Assembly (NCBI GenBank): GCA_030248065.1
Contig: JASAMV010008390.1
Location: 44,927-108,926 of the forward strand
Direction of reading: 5' to 3'
From: Rhynchonema sp. JSB1_4
Lineage: Eukaryota > Nematoda > Chromadorea > Monhysterida > Xyalidae
Length of the DNA stretch: 64,000 bases
Notes under the pieces: generated by a model
Told to the model about the DNA's origin: nothing
Database searches by the model: none
Seen by the model: the letters and a program-made list of their open reading frames with translations, nothing else
Program-made: the position numbers and the translations under genes
Part shown: positions 33,544 through 44,599 of the stretch, in pieces
How the letters are laid out: every line of letters starts with the position of its first letter
Numbering within the stretch: position 1 is the stretch's first letter

Positions 33544-35322
33544 TTTAAAGGGGCTCCGCCATATATACGCGACCGAAACCAATCTCAATGAAACTTGGCA
33601 CCGTAAGTGGGCTTGGTCCAAAACACTCACGGCCAAGAAAATTTTCCCCATATCAGCTCCCTGTCTGAGCCAGGAGGGCTGAAAGGTAAAAAATTTTGAC
33701 CCTACCTCAGCACCTTGAAATTAAAATATCGATCTGTTTCGCATATTCTTTGTGTGCAGTTTGTTCACAAATTTTTCATAAACGCCTTGGGTCTAATTTA
33801 GAACCATATTCACTTTTTTGCACTACCACAGCTCGCGCTATTTTGAAAACCACGGAAATTTCGAAAAAAAATTTTCCGTTGTATTTTCCGGTCACATAGA
33901 AAGCACACAGAGCTTTTATATAAAGTAGGCAAGAAAGCCCGTATATCATGCTATTCAGGCGATCAATGACTAATTTTTCACCGCTAATAAGTTTCGACAA
34001 AAGCTCGCTCAACTGTGGTAGAACCTCAACTTTTTTGCCATTTTCTGTGGATCCCAAGCACACTTCTATCTCATATTTTCCTATTTTAGTAACAATGTAC
34101 CGAGGTGGATATATGGCACGCTAGATAGGTAAAAATATAATTGTTGTTAATTATGTGCAAATCTAGGTTGGGTCCAGCTGCATCCTTGGAGGTACGAGCA
34201 ATAAATGAATTTTACACAAAATTCATAATTTTAGCAAATTTTCACTTCCGTCTAAATATTTTTAGCCTATCTACAGTTGGGTAAGAATTGTGGCTTTTGC
34301 TGTCCGATGAAGCCCAAACGTTACTGTTGTTTATCGATCAAAATTCAAAATTATTGCTCTAACGTATCTTGAGAAAAATCGTGTTAATTGAGGTCCATGC
34401 GTTGGACTTGGAACTACAACCGTACTACAACTACAACTACAAACTACAACAGGACCAGCGTCTGCGGTGCCTTCACTTAACATGATTTTTCTCAGGATAC
34501 GTTAGAACTAGAATTTTGGATTTTGATCGATAAACAACAACAACGTTGGGGCTTCATCGGACAGCAAAGGCCACAAATCCGTCACAAATGTAGGTAGGGC
34601 TAAAAATATGGGACGGAGAGTGAAAATTTGCTAAAATTATGAATTTTGTGTAAAACTCATTTATTGCTCGTACCTCCAAGGATGCAGCTGGACCAACCTA
34701 GATTTGCACATAATTAACAATAATTATATTTTTACTATCTAGCGTGCCATATATCACCTCGGTACATTGTTACTAAAATAGGAAAATATGAGATAGAAGT
34801 GTGCTTGGGATCCACAGAAAATGGCAAAAAAGTTGAGGTTCACCACAGTTGAGCGAGCTTTTGTCGAAACTTATCAGCGGTGGAAAATTAGTCATTGATC
34901 GCCTGAATAGCATGATATACGGGCTTTCTTGCCTACTTTATATAAAAGCTCTGTGTGCTTTCTATGTGACCGGAAAATACAACGGAAAATTTTTTTTCGA
35001 AAATTTCCGTGGTTTTGGCAAAATAGCGCGAGCTGTGGTAGTGCCAAAAAAGTGAATATGGTTCTAAATTAGACCCAAGGCGTTTATGAAAAATTTGTGA
35101 ACAAACTGCACACAAAGAATATGCGAAACAGATCGATATTTTAATTTTAAGGTGCTGAGGTAGGGTCAAAATTTTTTACCTTTTAGCCCTCCAGGCTCAG
35201 ACAGGGAGCTGATATGGGAAAAAGTTTTCTTGGCCGTGAGTGTTTTGGACCAAGCCCACTTACGGTGCCAAGTCTCATTGAGATTGGTTTCGGTAGCATA
35301 TATATGGCGGAGACCCTTTAAA
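33544..35322. mobile_element. 1.78-kb foldback element with about 845-bp inverted arms
   Basis: The left arm (33,544-34,387) and right arm (34,477-35,322) are reverse complements over nearly their whole length with scattered mismatches. They flank an 89-bp loop with ACTACAACTACA repeats. The outer ends are TTTAAAGGGGCTCCGCC and GGCGGAGACCCTTTAAA. Each arm carries the same roughly 70-95-codon frame (GEKLVIDRLNSMIYGLSCLL in one arm), too short and featureless to call a gene. No target duplication beyond the palindromic TTTAAA could be fixed. It starts 233 bp after the receptor stop. Confidence 0.9.
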
Positions 35323-36024
35323 ATAGTCTTGTATTCAAGTCGTCCACTCAGATGGTCAACTCTCGGTCTCGTCGTCAGGTCAGACCAAATGCTATGTAAA
35401 TATTTATCGCGCTCATGCCGGGCTTACCTGAGTTGACGACTGAACAATTAGCCGAAAGATAGTCATAGTCAAGTCAGGAGATGATGGGAGAGTTTTGATT
35501 ATACCGTACGGACACCGATAGTAACTGTACTGCGAAATAAATGACAAGAATAAGACACAGAGGTGCAGATTCGGAGCAAATTTTGATAAAGAAGGTAAAA
35601 TATGGCAAAGACAGTTTCTGGGCTAATTCATATGTGGTCAACTCAGATGGTCAACTAAAGTCGTCAACTCAAGGCATAAGCCCTGAGTGGGCTCGAGAAC
35701 TTATATGTACATGGGATTCGCCGGGAGTTGACTACTTCAATTGACGATCCGAATTGACCACATATCAGTGAGCCAGAGTCTGTGACTATGAGATAATGTT
35801 CACACAAAACAAGCTCTTGAATCAAGTAAAAAGATGAAAAACAATGAAACATTTTCAGATTAAGCAGAAAAACCTCTTGTCAACGACAAAGGCACGCAAC
35901 GGCTGAAGAAAAAAGACGATCCACAGGAATTGAAATGAAAACTTGAAAAAAATTAAGTCCAAGGCGATTGACAACAAGCAAAACAGCTTCAGCAATATCC
36001 ATATGCCTGAAATCATTTCGTTTT
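35323..36024. other. Interval between foldback element and viperin
   Basis: About 700 bp without a recognised gene, expected to hold the viperin 3' untranslated region on the minus strand. Short related segments (GTCGTCAACTC, AGATGGTCAACT) recur here and near 32,290. Confidence 0.45.
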
Positions 36025-38372
36025 CTAAAACTCCAGCGCGTCACCCTTCGACCATTTGTAAACGCCACCTCTTTTGCGAAACATCAGCTCATCAAAACCA
36101 GCCGAATCCATTGCAGTAGCCACACCAACATCGAGAACGGACGGACCCGGCACTTTGGCGCCATCGATGTTGTTCAGGAAGCGCATCTGCAGAATGTGGG
36201 ATTGGACTGATTTGCTGGCTGATGTTTCACAAATTGAAGCCATTAAATGTGAGGGCAATGACTTGCGCATGGTTCTCCGCACGCGAAAACCGCAGTTTTT
36301 GTTATGTTTGTATAACCCAAGTGAACAAAATGGCTGATATTTCACACAGCCGAGTCGAAACGAAGAAACCTTTTGCATTTGTAGCACAAAGAAACTTACG
36401 TATTCGTCCAAGATCAGGTAGCTGTTGCGCATCTGAAATAGAACGAAAAGTGAACATGCGGCGGCGCCCTGTCCAGTGTCCAATCATACCTTTTCATTGT
36501 TCTCCGGCACCAGCTGTTGAATGTGTTTGTGTCGTTGCAAGAACGCTTCGAACTGTTCATCACTGATCACCATCTCTTCGGCACGACGAAGGGCCGATTC
36601 ACCACAGTTCTCACCATCGATTAGCAGACATTGGAATACCTGCCAGCATTGAATCGGTTAGTGTTCGATACTGTTGAAGCCTGTTGTGCATTTGTACGGT
36701 TTAAATCCGGCTTGGTGATCGGCTTTGTCCGGCTTTGGTCCCGTGAATTTCTTAATCAAAAAATTTCGCTTGTTCCGTGAACAAACTAATTTCGGCCAGC
36801 AGTTCCTTATCATGAGCTACGTATATGGGGAACAACTTTCACTCTGGTCGAAATTAGTGGCCATCAATAGCCTGCCTCAATGCAAAACCGGAGCGGACCA
36901 GACCGATCATCAAGTTTGACTTCGTTCTTGCACCTTCCATCGAATCGGCCGCAATTCGTTGATTTCATTGTTCATGTCCTCTTCCCAGTTGTGCACGCAA
37001 ACGGTGGTGTTGATCTTGAACAGAATACCGTAGTCCTGCAATCAGGGACGCACCAATAATTTATAACCGAAATGTATGGAGTAATGTCGTCAGTTTGTTT
37101 TGTGACAGCAGATGGTGTTGTATAGAGCGAAAAGTTGAGTACTGGAGAAAGTTAATCAGAATACTTTCAAACTCAGATGAGTGAAAAGTTTTTAAGCCTC
37201 ACTGAATAGATCTCACTGTTTTGAGGGTATGGACATGAACTGACCTGACACCAATTTCTGACGCGATACAACTGCGAGATGTGGTCCTTGCCCGGCGCCC
37301 AACGACCGATTTTGTCGTTTGTCGACTCGTTGAAACTGTCGCACGAGATGGCCAGAATGTCCAGATATGCCCCTGGAAAGCCTCAGCAGTTTTTGAAAGT
37401 CTCGATTGCCGTATCCAACTAGATTAGCTTGATCGGGTCGGATCTTGTTTTGGTCATGTGACTTTAAGACTTGTTTTGGTCATGTCGTGTTTTGAACCAG
37501 CGTATGTCAGTCGCAGGCTGCAGATAAAAAACGTTCTATGCTGGTTTATCGATCAGAAAAGCTCAAAACATTCGATACAAGAAGTCACGTGACCAGGGCA
37601 ACGCCGATCTGGACCGATGCGCCAGACGGCAGGACGATATAATAAACATTTGAGATTTGAGAGCCCGCGCTCATGAAACAAGAAGTACTGTGCCACAGAC
37701 TAGCCATATTGTTGGATCCACTCCTCAGTGACGAGACTGCCGTTGCTGATGATGGTGACCGATTTCAGGCCAAGTTCCTCTTTGCAGTACTGCACCATTT
37801 CGCCAAGGAATTTGCCCTTTTTGTGAATGAACGGTTCGCCGCCGGAGAAATTCACTTTTTCCATACCTGAAACACAATTTCGGGTAACTGCAGTGGAGCA
37901 CTGGATGAAGGCTCGATAATACCCATACCATACCAGCATCAGCGAGCATCTTCAGTCCCCGTTTCGCCTCATTCAACGGAAGCACGAAACTGGTCTTGGC
38001 CGTGTGGAAACAGAAACCACATCTGAAGAAGCGCAAAAGTCATGTCAACCACAGAGACAAACGAATAAATATTGGAACACCGATATGTCGACCTGACTGA
38101 ACATTTGACCATGCGGACATTCCAAATATACAATCACCCTCTGCAATGCTCACGCACCTGTAATTGCATTGTCGTGTGAAGTGGTAATTGACGCTAACGG
38201 GCACCGTTGCTGTTGTTGTGTTTGTGGTTGGAGACTTTGTGATGCGCAAAAGCTTGTCCGTCAGTTTGGTGATCAATTTTTGAGTGGAACGCGTAAACTC
38301 AGTGCGAAACTTTTTGCACAAGAAATAGGCAGAGACACATACGATGATGCAGCAGATGAACAGGATAGACAT
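36025..38372 (-). CDS. RSAD2: Viperin, radical-SAM antiviral nucleotide enzyme, complete
   Basis: Minus-strand exons 38372-38158, 38022-37934, 37866-37705, 37372-37245, 37035-36934, 36639-36490, 36432-36400 and 36186-36025 total 1,041 bp, or 346 codons plus stop; human viperin has 361. The family converts CTP to ddhCTP, a chain terminator of viral polymerases, on ER and lipid-droplet membranes. Residues 1-18 ([18 protein letters not shown]) form a membrane anchor. [19 protein letters not shown] holds the CxxxCxxC iron-sulfur motif. NFSGGEPF is the SAM-binding GGEP motif, followed by [10 protein letters not shown] and [12 protein letters not shown]. The C-terminal third has [28 protein letters not shown] and [18 protein letters not shown], ending WSKGDALEF; the usual terminal tryptophan is absent. 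Intron 3 has a GC donor. The gene looks intact. Confidence 0.95.
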
Positions 38373-38611
38373 TCTGTTAATTTGACCGTTGGCTTTTTTT
38401 ATTGTGATTAGTTTATAAGCTGAAATTACGGGCTAAAATTTTACGTCGTTTATCACTGTCGTATATAAAAATATCAGAATGCGCCTGCCCATCCACAGTC
38501 AAAACCACACGATTTCGACACATTGTGGCGATTACTGCGCGAAGGGACGAGTTTTCAAACTGCCGCGTTTGCGTTCACGTGTCCTTCTCAGCGTAACACA
38601 CGTTTCAGTGC
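38259..38611 (-). repeat. Inverted duplication, original arm: viperin promoter and first-exon start
   Basis: This arm covers the first 114 bp of the viperin coding sequence and about 240 bp upstream. Its reverse complement is at 39,948-40,292 with a few per cent differences. The two copies are head to head, separated by 1,336 bp (38,612-39,947) in which I recognise nothing; the upstream regions face each other. Confidence 0.93.
38462..38471 (-). promoter_or_regulatory. RSAD2: Candidate TATA-like element of viperin
   Basis: A TATATA-containing tract lies about 90 bp upstream of the viperin ATG. It is kept in the inverted copy at 40,088-40,096 as TTTATATA. Position and conservation fit a core promoter, but no start site is known. 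Confidence 0.3.
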
Positions 38612-39947
38612 TTGATGCTGTCAGTGAATAGTCGTTTGTCCTTTCCATGTCCAGTGAATGACTCAGTTGTCGAAAAGTTGACAGTAATTGTGGTTATATA
38701 TAGTTTCTCGTTTAGATCCAACATCGATTATACCAAACTATGCGCTTCTAACACTGACGGTGCCCCAGAATCCTGCCTTACGGGATACTGTTCCGTTCAA
38801 GCTGTTACATCTGTTTGCACTGTATGTGACTGTGTTTGGTAGGTAACAATGGCACTCCGCCAGCCGCTTTCAACAGCATGACACACGTGTATGTTCCCCT
38901 CCTTGTTTGTTAAGGGACGACCTATCATCTGTTTGTACCAGTGACGTCATGTGCAGACAACATGTGGTTCTCATGTGCTAATTTTGAGCTCCAAAACCGA
39001 TTTTTATCTCAATGCCACATGCTCAACTGGGGGTCATTTTTATTTCAGTGCTTAGGAGGCGTGAACAAAATGACGTGGAGAGTGGAATATGGGATCGAAA
39101 ATAAAGACATTGGGCGGGGTTAGTCAACGAACGGCGGCGCAAAAGATCATAACGGACTGGCTGACCAGTGTGACAGCTCGAGTTTTGGGCTGGTCTGTGT
39201 TAGAATTCCAGCTCTTTTACTGAACAACCCGCAACTCGAACTGTCCAGCTAGCCAGCCCACGGGTCAAATCTGATCCATATCTGCAGCGCAATCCTCAGC
39301 TGATAGCCTCAAAAGTCCATTTCCAGGGTCAATATTTTAGTTTTAGTCTGGTTTTCAGAAATGACCCCCGGTTAACGCAGAAGTATGCGGCTCATAAATG
39401 ATTTGAGATGGCTGTAAGGGAAAGATTCAAGGTTTCGCTCCCCGAAACTGGTTACATTTACTTATGTACACCAAATTTATTATTCCCATTCATTGCTGAC
39501 ACAAACGGCGTCTGAAAGAAATGAAAGCAACTAACTAGCGACATGCAGTGTATATTTGGATTGAGAAGCCACTTGAAGGTGACGTACTGAAAGGTGAAAA
39601 TTTGCACAATTTCAAACTTTGGCACATGCCATGGAACACCATGACTTCCTGACCACTACATACCCAATCGTTCAGCGACTATCGCACGCAGCGTTTGAAT
39701 GTTGGTTTGGGAGAAATAATTGTTCCGGGTTGGGAAGAGTGTGCTCCTTCACTTCCATTGTTCCATTTTGTCAATCATCATGGTTTTTCTCAGTTGCATT
39801 GCAAGAATTTCATCTTTTTGCCTTTGTACACTGCATCAGCAATTTTTGGCGGAGAAATTGAGAGCATGTTTGCTGCTAAGTAAATGTAATGTGATGTGAA
39901 TTGAACGTCATCCACCCGTTGTCCACACATGCCCACCCACATGAAAC
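38612..39947. other. Spacer between the inverted viperin 5' copies
   Basis: No gene was recognised. A 62-codon frame at 39,695-39,883 (MNVGLGEIIVPGWEECAPSL...) has no known relative. With two facing viperin-type upstream regions, this stretch would form the loop of a long hairpin. Confidence 0.45.
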
Positions 39948-40292
39948 GCACTGAAATGTGTGTTACGCTGAGAAGCACACGTGAACGCAAACGCGGCAGT
40001 TTGAAAACTCGTCCCTTCGCGCAGTAATCGCCACAATGTGTCGAAATCGTGTGGTTTTGACTGTGGATGGGCAGGCGCATTCTGATATTTTATATACGAC
40101 AGTGATAAACGACGAAATTTTAGCCCGTCAGCTTATAAACTAATCACAATAAAAAAAGCCAACGGTCAAATTAACAGAATGTCTATCCTGTTCATCTGCT
40201 GCATCATCGTATGTGTCTCTACCTATTTCTTGTGCAAAAAGTTTCGCACTGAGTTTATGCGTTCCACTCGAAAATTGATCACCAAACTGACG
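39948..40292 (+). repeat. Inverted duplication, second arm: copy of viperin promoter and exon start
   Basis: Reverse complement of 38,259-38,611. It includes the TATA-like tract, the region before the ATG and the first 38 codons. Similarity stops at CAAACTGACGG (40,292), inside the coding sequence. Confidence 0.93.
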
Positions 40293-40304
40293 GTGCTAAA
40301 ATAA
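40179..40304 (+). pseudogene. RSAD2: Viperin amino-terminal fragment from the inverted duplication
   Basis: A 41-codon frame begins [19 protein letters not shown], matching viperin's membrane anchor with three substitutions over 38 shared codons (A to T, T to M, Q to R). It then runs into unrelated sequence and stops at 40,302. It lacks the radical-SAM core, so it cannot make viperin. It could still express a short membrane-anchor peptide if the copied promoter works. Confidence 0.85.
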
Positions 40305-40742
40305 GCCTCAAAATGCGTATTTCTGAGCATGTTAGAGAAAATTTGAGCGAATTTGACCAGCTTGGCCCATAAAATGGTCATTTTGACACCAAAATCAACA
40401 CTTTTGACTTGATAACCGGAGCAAGAAAGCTAGCCAGCCAGTTTGTGGGGTATGGGTTCGGGAGCAAGAAAGCTACTTAGCAGTTGGGGAGGATGGGGAG
40501 TATTACCCCATACCCCCAACTACATCACTGTTTTCAGTGCTTTACACTTCGTTGCCAAGAAAAAACACGGTCCGGCGAAGAAACTGACCAGTGATAACTT
40601 TCGTCTGGTTGGTCACATGGTTGCTTTTGTCTCAACTGATTTATTGATCCAAAAATATGTTTCCGTCCTTAAAATAAGTATGTTTTTAGATTTCTCTGTC
40701 TTTCCGCGGGCAAGTGTCTGTTTCCCCGGTCATCCGCCAGCA

Positions 40743-42561
40743 GTCGTCGGCGCATTCAATCCTTGTCAGCCGCTGATTGGTTCGTTCGTAAACAGGATCA
40801 GCACGGTGGTTGGCCGATTCACGCTAAACGCACGTTGGCCGATGGAAAGCTGGAATTGCAGGTCAGATATTCAGGGTGGAAAATGTTATAATTGTAACAC
40901 TTGTTGGCAGCGCTTCCGAAAGATTAATCGTTGAATGATTATCTGCGTCTTCTTGCGGAATAAACTGAGCCAAAATTAACGAATTTTAAGAAATTGCTCC
41001 AGCATCACTGTCACACCCACACGTCCAAGATACAAATATGATAATCCGCTGACATTTTCTTTCTGCTGAATAGTGCGACAATGACAAAATATTGTGCATA
41101 TCACAAATACAAGTATTGACTGTCACAATGTACTGAAGCACGATTGACCACGAGTTCAAGTTCATAATTTTTTAATTTGTGTATTTCCAGTCCGGCTGGT
41201 ACTCGGCGATGGCTCAGGGTCACGCGATATCAGTGCTGTGCCGCGCGTTCTACCGTACGAATCAACGACAATATCTGGATGCTGCACTCAGCGCCACCAA
41301 ATTGTACAAACGGGATGCGAAGAAGGAGGTTAGCTTTGGTCGAAAGCAGTGCTACGGCTGGCCGGCCACCACCCCCCCCCCCCCAAAGGTACAGCTCGCC
41401 GGTACGGTATGTGACCACGGCGCTCGTGCACAGTATCTGCCCCTTTCTGGTGCGGTATCTCCCCCAAATTTTTTCTGATATTCACCCCAAAAGTACCTTG
41501 TTTGGTCCAAAATAGCCAAAAATAGGCCCAAATTGACCAAAGGTAAAAAAATTCGCGCGCCTCGCTTGATTTTTTAACCCGTCAGAGTTGAATCCTTATT
41601 AATATGGTACAGTATCTCTCCCTAAAATTTGTTCCCCCCAAATGAGCTCCTCCAAAATCTTGTAGAGATAAACGGAGATAACGGTAGAGAACACCCAGTA
41701 TCTTTCCCTTTTTTAACCCCAAGGTACAGTATGTTCTCCTCAGAAGAGCCACAGCACTGATCGAAAGCTGTTTACATTTATCACGAGACATGAGTTGTCT
41801 ATACGACCAGTTCGACCGTGCTATAAAAGGTTGTTAATCGGATATCAAAGGCATACTGCCGGGCCCTAGTTGATAGGTTCACCGCAAGAGGTAGACCGGC
41901 ATCCTTCTGGGTATTTTTATTTTGTTCTTCCTTTGTGTGTTCAATTTTCTTTTTTAATCCAGGCATTCGCAACCATCTGCTAGATCAATACCCTTGGTAC
42001 GAGGAGTACCCAACCACACCAGGCAGTTTTGTGCTCAATGGCTTTATATATTCGCTAATCGGACTATACGACCTCAAAATAACGCTAAAATAATATCACG
42101 GCTCATCCGAAAGATACTTTGACAGCGTTGCCCAACTATACGAACAAGGCCTGAAAAGCCTAAGTCAGGCCTTGCTGCTCTACGATACCGGGCATCGATC
42201 TTTCTATGATCTGAGGCATCTGAGCCTGATTGATACGGCACCGAACCTGGCCAGATGGGATTACCACGCGTTGCATGTGTACCAGCTGTATTGGCTGGCG
42301 GGCCTGGAGACTGACCGATCCGAGTATAGAGTGTTTGCGGATGTGGCCAGACGCTGGACGGCATATGCGAAAGGAGATCATGCTAAACATACACAATTAG
42401 GGTTGGTTGTGTCGAACTTGGTGATCACCCCGGTCTTTCACTTTCAATGCGTGATTATAGCTACAGCAACTTCGAGATTTCCTGATCTGTTTTTTATCAG
42501 CATGAATGTTCTTGCTGCTGATTGGGCAACCAATCTGGTGGCACGAGACAGTCATACATAG
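40743..42561 (+). pseudogene. GLCE: Heparan-sulfate glucuronyl C5-epimerase C-terminal fragment with in-frame stop
   Basis: The family converts D-glucuronate to L-iduronate in heparan sulfate in the Golgi. Exons about 40743-40861 (left edge approximate), 41191-41338 and 41963 onward encode [86 protein letters not shown] and APNLARWDYHALHVYQLYW, all strongly conserved with animal GLCE. In-frame TAA at 42,091-42,093 interrupts between YDLKITLK and YHGSSERYF, and I see no intron there. The N-terminal half was not found upstream. The frame runs to 42,561, about 50 codons past the usual end (KHTQ near 42,400). It could also be a sequencing error in a real gene whose 5' exons I missed. Confidence 0.8.
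41347..41759. mobile_element. 413-bp hAT-like MITE beside a GLCE splice donor
   Basis: Ends CAGTGCTACGGCTG and AGCCACAGCACTG form an imperfect inverted repeat. The flanks GTCGAAAG (41,339-41,346) and ATCGAAAG (41,760-41,767) are an 8-bp duplication with one mismatch. The inside has a C run and GGTACGGTATGT, ATCTGCCCCTTTCTGGTGCGG and GGTACAGTAT motifs, with no transposase. The left duplication coincides with the first eight bases of the GLCE intron. Confidence 0.85.
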
Positions 42562-42727
42562 GATGATCACCAAGTTTGACACTTTTCGCAGTGAGAGATT
42601 CCCAGTGACGTGATTTGATTTAATGGCCAGCGTTGAGAAGTTGAGCTTTTTCTATCGGCTGTGTGTTTGTGCTGTTTGTTTGATAGTTCTATTCAGGAAT
42701 GAATAATTGAGCTTCCTTCCTTGTAAA

Positions 42728-42912
42728 GGCAAACTACGCCAACACGAGCTCGATTTCGCAGCTGGAAGAATAGTGAAACATTCATACGTGGCTGCTGATT
42801 TGGGAAATGTTACACGTTGAAGAATACAAAGTGGAGCATGATGATTTTCTCTTTCTATTCGTTTTGAATACACACCACCTTCGAAATCGAGCTCATGTTG
42901 GTGTAGTTTGCC
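42728..42912 (+). mobile_element. 185-bp MITE
   Basis: Inverted ends GGCAAACTACGCCAACACGA and TGTTGGTGTAGTTTGCC are extended by GAGCTCGATTTCG and CGAAATCGAGCTC. A second copy lies inverted at about 31,374-31,558. No clear target duplication or coding frame was seen. Confidence 0.8.
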
Positions 42913-43332
42913 AATACATGTTTATTATTCTTCCATGTTTTGTCTTCATGCGGTGCTTTTGCTACAAAATGCGGTGTTTCTTTGTTCGGTAATGAATCAA
43001 ACTCTCAAACTTTCCCACTGAATGAAAATTTGCTTGTTTGCGTGCTCAAGACTCGTGTTTATTCGAGTTTAATTGTAAGGTGTGTTTCATTTTGTTGTCA
43101 CTTGTACGGTAACATGCAATACGCGGGTTATCCAGAGTTAGAAGCAGTATTACTCGTTTAGCGAAATTTGACAAAAGTACAATGTACTTTTTATTAGTGG
43201 CATATTTTTTCATCAAAAATCGTGCCATTTGTTTGAGTGATTTTAATGCTTTGAGTTATGTATCCTGCTTTTTAATATATCTATCTTTATGTAGCTTACT
43301 GCCGCCGCAGTTTATGCATTTTTATTACGTTA

Positions 43333-43667
43333 GGGCGGACTTAGGTTGAACACGGAACACGGAACACGGAAATATTTCCGTGTTCCGTGATAAAATTTTG
43401 AAAATCACGGAACACGGAAATATTTCCGTGCACGGAAATATTTCCGCGTTCCGTGTTCCGTCATAACTTTGAAAAACACGGAACACGGAAATATTTCCGT
43501 GTTCCGTGATTTCCAAAATTATCACGGAACACGGAACACGGAAATATTTCCGTGTTCCGTGATTTTCAAAATTTTGTCACGGAACACGGAACACGGAAAT
43601 CCATGAAACTGGTTTGTATGTAAATTATTTCCGTGTTCCGTGTTCCGTGTTCAACCTAAGTCCACCC
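43333..43667. mobile_element. TA-flanked MITE built of ACGGAACACGG palindromes
   Basis: Inverted ends GGGCGGACTTAGGTTGAACA and TGTTCAACCTAAGTCCACCC are flanked by TA on both sides, as in Tc1/mariner-type elements. The inside is a chain of ACGGAACACGGAAATATTTCC units and their complements, so the element is a cluster of nested palindromes. It has no coding capacity. Confidence 0.85.
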
Positions 43668-44599
43668 TAAATGTTATTGCGGTAAGTTTATGGGCAAGGA
43701 TTTTGCCAGATTTTACGTTTCAGTTGAATTTATTTTCGTGCAGAAACTTGTGTATAGAAATTTGAATGTGGCTGTAAAAATAAAATTTCAACCCCTTGGG
43801 CTGTGTATGTTTGTGATTTTTATGATGCAAAATGGTTGACTTTTACACCGGACACTTGACACACATCTTTGCGAGTAAGATGTTTGTTTACCTGGCTATT
43901 TTATGTTTATAACTTTATTTGCAATCTGTGGTGTGGTTTCTTTTGATTTTACTGAACCCATATACCTTCAACTTGGCCGTTTTCGGTCCGGTTATCATTT
44001 TGAACACTCGGTTGTAAAATGTGTTGTTTTATGTCACTGTGGTCATCTGTCTGAATTTCCCATGCATGCTGTTGTTTTGAATACTGATACCGCCTGTATG
44101 AACAACACGCATTGGTTAGCCTTCACTTTGTTTGAAACTGACCGTTTTCGGTTGTATTGCTGAGAACCGACACTGTGCGGTGTGAATTTTCCTTTGGAAA
44201 TCCTGATTTCCATGCACAGATAGTGCGCCAATATTGGGTGATTTGTTCCTTTTACGGCCATGTTGGTGGATCGATTTCGGTGGGTGAACGTTTGGTGAAG
44301 TTCTTGAAGATTAGTTCTTCATCCCAGTGCCAACCAACAATTAAGATAAAAAATCCGAGGTCCAAAACCCACAAAAACAATAGCGGCGGTCTCGGTTTAA
44401 ACACGCTTCGTTGCACTCAAGAAGCAAGGATATTGACAAATTCAAAAGACATCATTTTAAATGGTAATGTTCATTATAATGGTTATTGAGTCAGTGTTTA
44501 TTTAGACGGCAATAGGAAGTTACGAATGTCGGTCTGAGATCAAAATCGAGAATAATTCATCAAGTGTTATGCGTTGCCACTGTTCAGAATGTCGTTTTC
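43668..44599. other. No recognised feature
   Basis: About 930 bp between the TA-flanked MITE and the satellite array. No gene, transposon end or repeat was recognised. Open frames at 43,903 and 44,157 lack known motifs. Confidence 0.45.

Noticed and set aside
33776..35055. Similar 68-95-codon frames in the two foldback arms
   Set aside because: They are mirror images of one repeat and resemble no known transposase or other protein.
39695..39883. 62-codon frame between the viperin inverted copies
   Set aside because: No recognisable domain or splice support; its length is expected by chance.
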